Below are positions 38,687-50,900 of a DNA stretch of 64,000 nt, piece after piece. The notes under the pieces were generated by a model. That model was not told where the DNA came from, searched no databases, and worked only from the letters and a program-made list of their open reading frames with translations. Within the stretch, counting starts at the first letter, position 1. Every line of letters starts with the position of its first letter. Origin of the DNA: Utricularia gibba (lineage: Eukaryota > Streptophyta > Magnoliopsida > Lamiales > Lentibulariaceae). The position numbers and the translations under genes were made by a program. The stretch lies in contig NEEC01000002.1 of the NCBI GenBank assembly GCA_002189035.1, positions 5,975,001 to 6,039,000 on the forward strand, read 5' to 3'.

Positions 38687-41600
38687 ACTGATGCACATGG
38701 CATCCTTCACCGGAGTTCGTCTGTCTGCGTCCTGTCCTGTGGTTACTGCTGCTGCTGTTGTCTTTTTGGCCTTGGTCTTCTTTCTTGAACTTCTCTACCA
38801 GCTTCATCCTGTACCGAAAATAAACCCAGTTGTGGTTGGGAGCTTTGATGAACACAATAACGTCTGAAGATTCACCGCCGCCGCCTGTCCTCTGAACAGC
38901 CCAAGAAACATCATCCATATGGAATGGCCAGCGCAGGAGGCGGCGGGTAGCCCTCCCGGGTTTTGAACTTTTATTTGTGTTTTAGCTATACGTGTTGTAT
39001 ATATATAATTTAAATAACCTGATATACTGAATGCCTATAATTATATGTTTTAAATATATTTAAAACATTTTAATAAAGATATGTGAATTACCTAAGAAGT
39101 GTTAAATAGGACTAGAAATGTTTTATTTATGTAAAAATAAAATTATATTTTTGCTATCTTTTAATGTAAATGAAAAAAGTGAACTATAAAAATATTAAAT
39201 AAGCGCTGAGATATAAAATTAATCTATAAATATTTACAATCAGCGTTAATCTATAATTTTGTTATTTTAATACAGAAGTTTAAAAATTAAATAGAATCTT
39301 TTCAATAAACTTTGTAAATATAACATGCTCTAGATTTACGTATCTTTAAATTAATAAATATCGATTTTATCTAGTTTAATAAACATATGATTTTAATACC
39401 TTATTAATATAATTTTTTTAATACTATCTACAAAACACATTAAATTGTAAACATGATAATATTTATTTTAATAGTACTATGTTTCAATGGAAAAACACAG
39501 CTTGGGGTGGTGTCATGTAGGAAGCTAACTAAACATGTATTCATCTCCCACATTGAAGCTCAATTTTCTTTGATCATGTTTCTCATAAGTTGTTTTGTGG
39601 AATTTAGAACAAAATTTCCACATATATTAGTAATAAAATTATTTTAATTATTTTTTAAAATATATATTAAAATAGAACCCAAATTAGACTGCGGGCAAGC
39701 TTAAGGTATGATACAACAAAATTGTATGTCCTAGGTGTTAATGCTTATAAACAAGTTTTAATGTAGATGAATTAGAAGTTTGGTCATGTATCAAACATTA
39801 TGTGAAAAAATTGTCACCATATAATATATATATATATATACCTAATGTGTAAAAGATAATACAAAAGTGATTACTTTTCTAAATGACTCATTCTAAAGTA
39901 GTACAACATGCTTTTCAAAATCTTGTCAATGTGGGAGGTTATCCTTTGAAATTAAAGCTTCAAAGGGATCATAAAAGTTGGAAGATTTAATTCAACTATG
40001 TAATAAGCTTTGAAATTAATGCAATTTATCATATACTTGATATAAAGGTAGAAAACATAACATGAATCACAAACAATGTCCTAAATAATTATTTAATGTT
40101 TGGGTGATGATTTACAGGTAGTTTTGAGGAGTGATGAATGTTAGAATAAGTTGCTAAATGTCGCGGTCTAACACATTTAACGTATCAAAACAAATTTATA
40201 AACGTAGCTATTTTACTACACAAATAATATGAATTAATATAATGTGGCAAGCAAGGGTAGAATTCACATGCAATGTTTGTAATTTCCTGAAGTTTATCAC
40301 ATTTACTGAAAATAGGAGGTTTCTTGGGGGTTTAGTTCCAACGCGGATAAGACTTAAAATAACAATAACTGAAATAAATTGGTTTTAATGATGAAAAAGG
40401 ATTGAAATTAACGTGAATGGATAGGAAACATAAAATAAAAGTGATTATGCTGGGTTTTACACTAGGGTCTAATTCTTGTGTCACTCAAGAGAGCCCATAG
40501 GCTTAAACCCAACTTGAAAATGCTTAAAAATAGAGTAAGAGTTTGCAGGAATAGAGGAAGGGTTCGTAGTAACAGTAAATCGCATATTAAATTTAAAGGC
40601 AAACACAAAAGGCTCAAGCAAGAACATGTTCATAAGCTTAAATAAGGTTTCCAGGCAATTTCTCGTTCACAACAAGGTACTAAAAATGTAGTAGAAAGCA
40701 TAGAAACGAAGACAGTAACAGTAGCTAGTTTGTCGACACAAACGGAATGTAGAAAATGGAAAATAAAGTGTTTAGTGGTTGCTCTCGATTGTAGATCTAT
40801 TGGAAATCGAAGTTCTGGCCGGAAATGTGGTGTAGAAATGCAGATCTGAAGGTCGTTGGAGATGTTCGTTGGAGAAACATAGTTCTCCTCACTCCCGCTC
40901 TCGCTCCTGTTCCCTCTGTGCACTTTGCGTGCACAATGTACGTTCCTTTTTCTCTCCCTTCCTTTTCCCTTTTACAGCTCAAAAGTAAAGTTAGTTTCAT
41001 CTTTTCCTCAGTCTTCTATAAGAGAGATATCTGCTCTAAATCTTATACTCTCAGAAGGGCGGCTACTTTCGGCGGAAAGTGATTTTTGCATTGCTTTTTG
41101 TCCCCTTTAACTTGTCAACGTAGAAAATACGTTGCTACAGTATTAACTCTTACCTTAGTAAGACTTAAAACAAAAACTAGACGAAATATTAGACTTTTCA
41201 ATGCAATTATTGTCAATTGAGACTGTTTTCACAATAAACACATTTTAACATACTAAATACACAAAAGAATATAATTTAACACACTAAATAACATTTATCT
41301 CTATAAAACATAATTAAAAACATATATAAAAACATAATAAAAATAGTGTTATCAAGTAGTGTTTTATTTAAAATGAATGTTTTATAAGAAATTTTATTTT
41401 AAACCTCTTTATGAAAAAATAAGGGGAATAGTACTTTGTTTTAAATTTATCATGTATATGTAGCTAAGTTTAAATAATTTAAAGCTAAAATTCAAATATT
41501 TTTTAAATTAAATTTATTTATTTCAAATATTTCGTTTTTAAATCCAAAAAAATAGAAAATAATGAGTTTAAAATGATTTTAATATCTTCGGTGTCTGCCA

Positions 41601-41804
41601 TAATAATACTTTATATCACCTTCTCGATGGTTTGTGTGGTTCGCCTTTCCCACTTTTCCGTTGCTGGGTTCCACCAACGCAAACTGGCAACCAAGTTGCA
41701 CCGGAGAAAGTTCTTTTTCTGAGTGGTACATTTACCTAACTTGTGGAGATGGTATACCTCGTGTATCTAATCATTTTTCATACCCAAAAGAAGCGACTTT
41801 TCCC
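38687..41804. other. Spacer between kinase copies A and B
   Basis: The first ~250 bases are mixed-composition 3' UTR; ORFs there (38646-38867 + and 38622-38918 -) resemble no known family. The DNA from 38990 to 40100 is AT-rich. Near 39547 and 39927 the 11-mer CTCCCACATTG appears in opposite orientations. The segment ~40290-41110 is less AT-rich, without a coding match, and could be transposon-derived. Copy B's promoter and leader probably begin near 41600. Confidence 0.4.
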
Positions 41805-44800
41805 ATGGAGGCGGCTCCCCGGAGCTCGTGGCTGCCGCTGCTGCGGTTTTCGGTTATCTTCATAGTTGGTGGAATGCTTGCGGATCCTGCTGGAGCTCAA
41901 AGTGGTGGTTCCGCGGCCACCACTGACCCCTCTGAAGGTCCTCATCGTTTTCCGTGCTCATTCTTTTGTTCGAGTTAAATGCATTTGGAACACGTAGCAC
42001 ATGAAGTGGATTCATGGGGGCATCTTTCTTTTTTCTTATTAGCAAGGTTATTGAACATTATGTTTGAGAGATGGGGAATTAGTGCAACAAATCAATGGAA
42101 TGCGAGCGGGGAACTGTGCAGTGGTGCTGCAATCGATTCCACCCCAATTAGGAATATAAATCCAGGAATCAAATGTGACTGCACAGCTAACAATGGTTCA
42201 ACTTGCCATATTACTGCCCTGTAAGCATAAACATATGCGTATGTGTTTTTACTGCGACATGGGATTTACATATAATGCTCAGAAGTAGAAGGGAATTCGA
42301 AATGGATGGATTGTTTACGCTGTTTACATTGGTATGCAGGAGAGTCTATGCCCTGGATGTGTCTGGCCCTCTTCCAAATGAGCTATGGAATTTAACCTTT
42401 TTGACTGATGTGTATGGTGAAAATGCGCTATTTACATTCTGTAATATGAATCTTGGAGTGCTATTGAGAGTGTCTTTACTCTTTCTTGCAGAAATTTGGA
42501 CCAAAACTATCTCAGTGGTCCTGTTTCTCCTGCCATTGGCAATCTCAATCGTATGCAGTCCTTGTATGTATAGTTTTGTTGTCTCTCGTGCTGTGCTATT
42601 TTCATGATTTGATTCGTTCCTTGGAACAGCATGTTGGTTTGACTTGTTTATGAAAAGTGTGCTTTTGCAATCTCAGGAGCCTTGGCATAAATACATTATC
42701 AGGTTCACTTCCTTCGGAACTGGGACGACTTACAAATTTAAGATTGCTGTAAGTCTAACGAATTGGAAAATGAGATTATGAATATAAGTTTTTTGTTTGC
42801 TGGAATTTATTGATATAACTCCAAAATATACTTTTTTTTCTCTTACTTGATTACGAACAAGTCTCTGCAAGTATAAACTATGTATTCTAAATCTGCCATG
42901 ATTTTTCTTTTCCAGTTTAGACACTTGAGCCGTCTGAGTTTTCTCATGTGCAGAGCCTTTGGCACAAATAACTTCTCTGGTCCTTTCCCATCTGAGCTCG
43001 GTAACCTGACAAGGCTTACGGAAATGTAAACCCTGCTGAAAACACTTCTTTGACAGAAACATCCAGAACGGTTATGGAATGTGTTTCAACATTAAACAGT
43101 TTCCTTTACTATTTTGTTAGATACTTCGACAGTTCTGGAGTGAGTGGTGCACTACCAGAGACCTTTTCACGTCTTCAGAACATGCGAATAGTGTAAAAAA
43201 CTATGGCCCAATCTCGCTTGATGAAACTGTCCAACTGAAAATATTTTTGCATGTAAAATTCTATTAATCACTTGCTTGTTTCTGGATTTCAGATGGGGAT
43301 CTGATAATGCTCTTACAGGCACGATACCAGCTTTTATTGGAAATTGGCCTAGTCTTGAAGTATTGTAAGATTTAACTCTCCAAAAAACTTGTTATTGTGA
43401 ATCATGTGCTTTGGTTTTTTGTAAGCTTCCTTGGTGACAGCTTTTGAGGAGGAAATCTTTCGCAGGAGGTTACAGGGCAATATGTTTCAGGGTCCTATTC
43501 CTTCTTCATTTTCCAGCTTAACCTCTTTGAGCGATTTGTAAGCCTTTCATATATTGTTTTCTTCTACTGATTTCTAAGGATAACTAACTTTTTCATGGGT
43601 AGTGCAGAAGAATTAGTGATGTTTTGAATATGACTTCTTCATTTGGCTTTCTTGAGAACATGACGTCTCTATCTACCATGTAAGAAGCTCAGCAAAAAGT
43701 TTTAGTGTATGGAGATGGGTTGCTTCATTCTAAAGATCAACCAATACTTCTTGACAGAATTTTACGGAACAATCATATTTCGGATTCAATACCTACATTC
43801 TTCAACAATTTCCAAAGCTTGCTTAGGCTGTGAGTCTTGTTCGACCTTATCGTGAACTAGACCTTATTTTACTAGTTTGGAAGCGATGAACATCAGAATG
43901 CAATCATTTAATATTTTCAGGGATTTGAGCTTCAACAATTTGACAGGAAGTATTCCCGACAACATTTTCAATCACGGACGTCTCACTAACTTGTAATGAA
44001 TCATTTTTCCATACCTATGTGGTGGAAGCAAAAAGGTTGATTAACTGCACAAGGCTCTTGCATCATTTGCTGTTTTATTCTCAATTTCAGGTACCTTGGA
44101 AACAACAGTTTAACTGGCGTGCTTCCTTCTCAGAAGAGTCCCAGCCTTTTAAACATGTCTGTGCTTGATTCTCTTTGATCTCTTATATAATCTATTTACT
44201 CCATTCTCTAAAATGCTCCATTCCTTGTTCTAGAGATGTCTCATGCAATGAATTGTCAGGAAACTTTCCATCATGGATCAATCAGCAGGGTTTGAGTCTG
44301 TATGAGCGAAAAAATGTTCTTTTTTTTATGTCAGTCTAAAATGTATATGCACTAATTGTTATTTATCACTTCTTGCAGCAATGTTGTGGCAAACAACTTT
44401 ACTCTCGATAGCTCTAGTAACAGGTAGATTTCTGAAATCAAATTTCATCTGTTTGAAGTTCTACTGTATTTCTCATACCTGTTGTCAATCATTTTACAGA
44501 GTTTTGCCTAGTGGTTTGGAATGCCTGCAAAGAGGCTTTCCTTGTAACCGTAGACCACCTAGATGTAAGGATAATTATTATTCTGTACCCTTTTCCTTCT
44601 TAAACTCATTGATGCTGAAATGATTGACCACTTTTTTTTCAATTTTACACTTTCAGATTCACAATTTGCAATCAAATGTGGTGGCCCTCAGATTACTTCA
44701 TCCAGCGAAATTGTTTATGAAAGAGAGAATGAAGCTCTTGGCCCTGCAAACTACTACATAGTCCCAACAAGACGATGGGGGGTTAGCAATGTTGGTTTGC

Positions 44801-46930
44801 CTAACGAAAACAACAACCCGCAGTATCGAACCGTTTCATCTTCGCAGTTCACAAATACTCTAGATTCTGAGCTTTTTCAGACTGCTAGAGTTTCAGCAGG
44901 GTCATTGAGATACTATGGTTTAGGTCTTGAAAATGGTAACTATACAGTGACACTGCAGTTTGCAGAGGCTACAATAGTGGGTACAGGGACATGGAGGAGT
45001 GTTGGAAGGCGTGTTTTTGATGTATATCTTCAGGTAACCATACCATGGTATTCCATGTCTAAATGGAGCTTTTCTCCTGGAATATATTATAAGAGAATGT
45101 ATATGGTTCAGGGGGATTTGCTGTTGAGAGATTTCAACATACAAAGAGAGGCTGACGGTGTTTCTAACCGAGCTGTGGTGAGGTCATTCAACGTTTCCGT
45201 AGTGAATAACTACGTTGAAATCCATCTGTTTTGGGCTGGCAAAGGGACATGTTGTGTCCCGGCTCAAGGCACATATGGACCAGCTATTTCAGCTATAAGT
45301 GCAACACCAAGTAAGCAAAAATCCCACCCACAGAATCATTTGTTGGAAAACTTTCTGTTGGTATACTTAACCAGAAACTCTTTCTTAAACAGATTTTGTT
45401 CCAACGGTTTCGAACAATCCTCCCGGTGGGAGACGAAATCATACAGGTCTCATCGTTGGGATTGTTGTTGGAGTTCTTACTGCAAGCTTGCTTGTCCTAC
45501 TTGCAGTTTTTCTTGTCCGCCGAAAGCGGCAACGAGATCTAGAGTATCAAGGTGACTGTGAACCTGCAACTCTCAATCCATGTTTATTTTGTCTGTGCAA
45601 TGACATTTGCTGGTTTCTGTTGTTATGAACATCTAGAACTGTCCGGCATTGATGCTCGGCCTTACACATTCAGCTACTCTGAGCTCAAAACTGCTACCAA
45701 TGACTTCAACGCTGCAAATAAGCTTGGGGAGGGAGGATTCGGCTCTGTCTTCAAGGTAGCTGTCCTTCAGTTCTTCCTAGCTGAAGAAGCATCTGCAACT
45801 GATCCCATATTCTGCAGGGTACACTTGGAGATGGAAGAGTCGTCGCCGTTAAGCAGCTCTCAAAGGCCTCAAATCAGGGCAAGGCCCAGTTTGTTGCAGA
45901 GATCCAGATCATCTCCAGTGTGCAACACCGTAACCTGGTCAAGCTTTACGGCTGCTGTATCGAAGGAGACAAGCGTCTTCTTGTCTACGAGTTCCTTGAG
46001 AACAAGAGTCTTGATAAGATACTGTTCGGAGATGGCAGCACCGGCGTACACCTCAACTGGGCAACACGATACGGCATCTGCTTGGGGATCGCCAGAGGCT
46101 TAACATATCTCCATGAGGAAGCTCGCGTGAGGATTGTTCACAGAGATGTAAAGGCGAGCAACATTCTTCTGGACTCCAATCTGATGCCCAAGATATCGGA
46201 TTTCGGGCTCGCTAAACTCTACGACGATGCCAAAACGCACATTAGCACGGGGGTCGCCGGTACAATGTAAGGCTAATGCTTCATCACTTTCCGATCGCAG
46301 AGCAAGGTTTCATCTGTTTCATTTGTTTGCGCAGCGGGTACGTGGCGCCGGAGTATGCAATGCGAGGACTTCTTACCGAGAAAGCAGATATCTTTAGCTT
46401 CGGGGTCGTGGCTATGGAGATTGTTAGCGGGAGATGCAACTCAGAAACACGCTTGGAACGCGATCGCGCTTGTCTTCTTGGATGGGTATGCTTTTCCCAA
46501 AATGATGTTTGATTCACCTGGGCAAGAGCTCATACTGTGTGTGCTGCTTCAGACTTGGGAGCTACACGGAAACGACATGGAATTGCAGCTTGTGGATCCA
46601 AAAGTGAAAGACTACGACATGGAGGAAGTCAAGAGGGTGATCGGCGTTGCTTTGTTATGCACACAATCTTCGCCGGCGCTACGGCCACCCATGTCCCGTG
46701 TGCTGGCCATGCTTTCCGGTGACATCGACGTCGCTCCGGTGACCTCCCGCCCTGGATACCTGACGGATTGGGAGGTCGCCGATTCGTCTTTCACCACAGA
46801 CGCGTATGCGTCCTCATCAAACACTACTGCTCCTGGGGGTACGAATCCGAGCACAGCCAGCACAACCCTCGCAAGCGAGTTAACGATGATGATCCCGATG
46901 GACTTGGAACAGGAAGATGATCCAGAATGA
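41805..46930 (+). CDS. LRR-malectin receptor-like kinase, array copy B
   Basis: It has the same architecture as copy A and appears intact. The start [13 protein letters not shown] gives a signal peptide ending near PAGAQ. Exon 2 begins at 42043 and encodes [14 protein letters not shown] and a Cys-containing cap (GELCSG...[11 protein letters not shown]). LRR exons lie between ~42340 and 44300. The malectin-like domain starts at 44657 ([13 protein letters not shown]), with a very short internal intron (~45033-45111) that is open in frame. The membrane segment [24 protein letters not shown] is followed by a basic stop. Kinase: [43 protein letters not shown]. It is an RD kinase with all catalytic residues present. 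The tail is Ser/Thr-rich and ends in acidic [10 protein letters not shown]. Ligand is unknown; relatives have been linked to growth and defence. The Arg usually present in STRVAGT is Gly here, as in copy A. Confidence 0.92.
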
Positions 46931-47901
46931 ATCTTCTTTCAGCGTGGTGTTTTCCAATGACATTCAGACATATTATCCTGAATTTTATATGTTTAAATTT
47001 AAATAAAAAACTTTAATAATGTTGTGGAAAAATTTTTAAAAATTATTTCTACTTTTCATAATTAAAAATGGATTTGTTCTAGAATATTTGTAATTGTAAA
47101 ATTAATTTTATCAAAAATATTTTTAAAATTATAACTACAAAAGTTATTTTTAGAAAAATAATGATTAGTTACTTTTATTTTTTATTTCTATTTTTCAAAA
47201 TTATTTTTGAAAAGTAATAATAGATTTAAAAATTTTTCCAGAATACTGCTTTTAATTCATTCTCAATTTAAAATAGTTTCTGTTTTTGTAAAAATATTTC
47301 ATAAATAGTGATTTATTATCTAAAAAAAGTGATACATCTATTTTTGGAACAATTATTTAAGGTTTTTAAGGGGTTTGGTGATGGTATTACATTAGTTATG
47401 AAATGAGAAAAAAAATATATTAAGTAGAATGATAATGCTAATATTGTAAGAGTGTTTTTTCTTGAAAAGATAGAACTAAAATCATAATGAATAGGAAAAA
47501 CTAAATTTGGATAATAATGCAAGTGGATAATTGTATTTCACATTAATTGCGAGTAAAATAGGAAAAATGTTTAAATAAAGATATCATTCTAACTTTATAT
47601 GATAATTTTTTCTGGAAAATTATAACTTAAAATCATGATAATTGAATTTATTATACATACATATTTTGTCAACACGTATGGATGATGTTGTAATAAAATG
47701 TTAATATAAATACAATGTGATATCAGATTTGTCTTCGAGCCTTTTCGTCATCATGGCGCACACCAAACCAAAACCAGCACGTTGCCAGCTCCAACTCCAG
47801 GATGTCGCTTATAATCATTTAATTTTACGTCGGAGGTGCAACTAGTCAGCATACTTTCTACAGGGGGATAATTCTCAGATTGCGGCGGCGCACATTCTCA
47901 G
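46931..47901. other. Spacer between kinase copies B and C
   Basis: AT-rich throughout, with no supported gene. A short imperfect duplication (TTCTCAGATTGCGGCGGCG then TTCTCAGATGGCGGCGGCG) lies just before the copy C start codon, which is inside the second repeat. Confidence 0.5.
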
Positions 47902-50900
47902 ATGGCGGCGGCGGGCCGGTGCCGATGGTTTTGGTTTCTGTTACTCGTTTGGAAGCTGGCTTATTGTCCCGCCGGAGCTCAAAATACCAATCCCGCCGCC
48001 ACCACCGATCCTGATGAAGGTACTCTCTTCTTCTCTCTATCGCCTTTTACTGATAGCAGCAGCATGAAGTTCCATTCAATTCAATGTTTCTTGAATATCA
48101 CCTTCACACTCCCGAATCTGAACTTGGATTTTGCTTATTCTGTTGCGAATAGGGAATTTATAATACATTTGAGTTCTGTATTATTAAGTGGATATTGAGC
48201 AGAAGAATGTCATACGCTTAAGGTTTCCGATACAGTTATCTTACTGAATTAGCTGCAATTCTTTGCATGAAAACTCGGAAGGTTTCAGGTGGTTGAGATT
48301 TTTTTCTTTTGGTTTTGCGTATGACTAGCGAGGGCATTGAATGTGATGTTCGCGAGATGGGGGCTTAGAGCGGAAAATACTTGGAATATAAGTGGGGAAT
48401 TGTGCAGCGGTGTAGCATCCGATTCAACTCCATTTGCCGGTTTAAATCCAGGAATCAAATGTGACTGCTCGGCGAACAATAATTCCACTTGCCATATTAC
48501 TGAGCTGTAATAATACTACACATTTTTTGATAGAGAGAATCAGTAACTTGATGCAGGGGAAGGGAATTTCATAGTTGTCTTTTCATGGACTTGCAGGAGG
48601 ATCTATTCACAAGATGTGACAGGTCCTCTCCCAGATGAGCTGTGGAACTTTACACATTTGTGGAATCTGTATGATCATGTTTCTTGTCTAACTTTCTCTT
48701 CAGTGATTTTTTATATGGTATGAGGAGTTTCCTCTCCATTTTATAGGGATTTGCGCCAGAATTATTTCACAGGTGCCATTCCTCCTACCATCAGCAATCT
48801 CAACCGTTTGCAATACTTGTATGTTACAATACTTTATAATCCGCTGCTATATTTCTATTATTTAATTTATTTTGTTTTCTGTTTTTCATGAAAACATATT
48901 TACTTTTACACATCCCTGGGTTTTTTTATTGCTCCTCTCTTGTGATCTGACGTGCTTTTTTCTTTGTGTGCTTCTGCATTTTACTAGGAGCTTTGGTACA
49001 AATGCCTTGTCAGGTAGGATTCCTTCAGAAATTGGTCTTCTTACAGAGTTAAGATCATTGTAAGTAACAGGAAGTGCATAGCTTTCTCAATATACATAAT
49101 AATGCTTTCTTGAAGCCTACGACAAGCTATGTATGAGCATAGTTATTCTACATTGCAGTGAATGTTATACTCAAGTTTATTGCATTTACTCATGTGCAGA
49201 TCCTTTTCCACAAACAACTTCTCTGGTCCACTCCCTCCCGAGCTTGGGAACTTAACAAGTCTTACCCAGCTGTAAGATACAACAACATGGCTTCAATAGA
49301 AAGATGAAAGATTTAGGAATCCCATGTTACTACAATGTTTCTCTTGCATACCATGTTACTCCAGTGTCTCTCTTGCATTTCCATTAGGTACATTGATAGC
49401 TGCGGAGTAAGTGGTGTGATACCAGAAACTTTTGCCAATCTTCGAAGTTTGGTAACAGTGTAAGAACTTGAAGCCTAATCTCCATTACAAGTACACGTGA
49501 AAACATGCTTGACATAGAATTCGATCATATGGTAATGGTAAGATATCTGGGTTTCAGATCAGCATCTGATAATGATCTCGTTGGTGAGATACCAGCTTAC
49601 ATAGGAAACTGGACTAACCTTGCTGCATTGTAAGTCAATTTAGGTTCTCCATCCTGAAGATGGAAGTTATTAATACCCCATAAAGCTCATAACTTTTGAT
49701 GAGCAATACTTTACAGGCGATTGCAAGGTAATTTATTTCAAGGTGCTATACCTTCAACATTTTCCAACTTGACCATGTTGAATGATTTGTAAGTCCTTTA
49801 TGCTTTTTTCTTTTTTCCTTTCGAGTATGAATAATTCTATATCATTATGCAGGAGAATAAGCGATGTGTTGAATGTAACGTCTTCACTTGATTTTCTTCA
49901 GAACCTGATGTCTTTGTCTACTATGTAAGAAGATTCATAGCAGCATATCTTGCATTCTTTCAACAATATAAGTGATTTTATTTCTTGAATGAGGTTGTTT
50001 CTTTCAACAAGTGATTTTTATTTTTTGGGCAGAATTTTGCGCAACAATTACATTACTAGTTCAATACCTACTTTCTTCAACAATTTTCAGAACTTGCTCA
50101 TACTGTAAGTGTTCTTTAAATTTCACCAGTATACATCTCCAGGGTTGCATGAACCAGATTTTATTACTGAATCCACAAATGTGAATTTTGGTTGTTCAGG
50201 GATTTGAGCTTCAATAATTTGACTGGAAGTATTCCAACCAATATTTTCAATCATGGCTCTCTCACAAACTTGTAATGAATCGTCGTTCAGTGCCTTGCCT
50301 AATGGAAAGTTATTGATTTATTGTTAAAGGTCACTTGTCTTGTGATTTTCAGATATCTTGGAAATAATAGTTTAACTGGCATGCTTCCTTCGCAGAAGAG
50401 TCCCAACCTCATAAGCATGTTCGTGTTTATTTCTACTTGAAATACCAAATGCAGATATTACTGTTCTAAAATAATTCATTCCCTACTTTAGAGACTTGTC
50501 ATACAATGAGTTATCAGGTAGCTTTCCTTCGTGGATCAGTCAGCGAAACTTGAGCCTGTATGAATGAACAACTTCCATAGTTTTTTATAGATGGCGTTAA
50601 ATTAAGTTTGTACTGATTGAAGTGCACCATTTCTTGTAGTAATGTTGTGGCAAACAACTTCAATCTCGATAGTTCAAGTAGAAGGTAAAATTTCTCAAAT
50701 GAAATTTCTCATGTAACAAGCCTATTAATGCTTCTCATAGCTTTTGTGATACGTAATTTCAGTGATTTTCCTAGTGGTTTGAATTGTCTGCAAAGGAACT
50801 TCCCTTGTAACCGCAGACCCCCTATTTGTAAGAAATGTTATTTTATAGCATTAGTTGTCCTGAATTCCATGATGTCCAAGCATATTCACCGTTTCTCTTA

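Noticed and set aside
38622-38918. Minus-strand 98-residue frame (and plus-strand 73-residue hydrophobic frame) over the 3' end of copy A
   Set aside because: The two frames overlap the copy A last exon and UTR, match no family I know, and have no matching counterpart after copies B or C.
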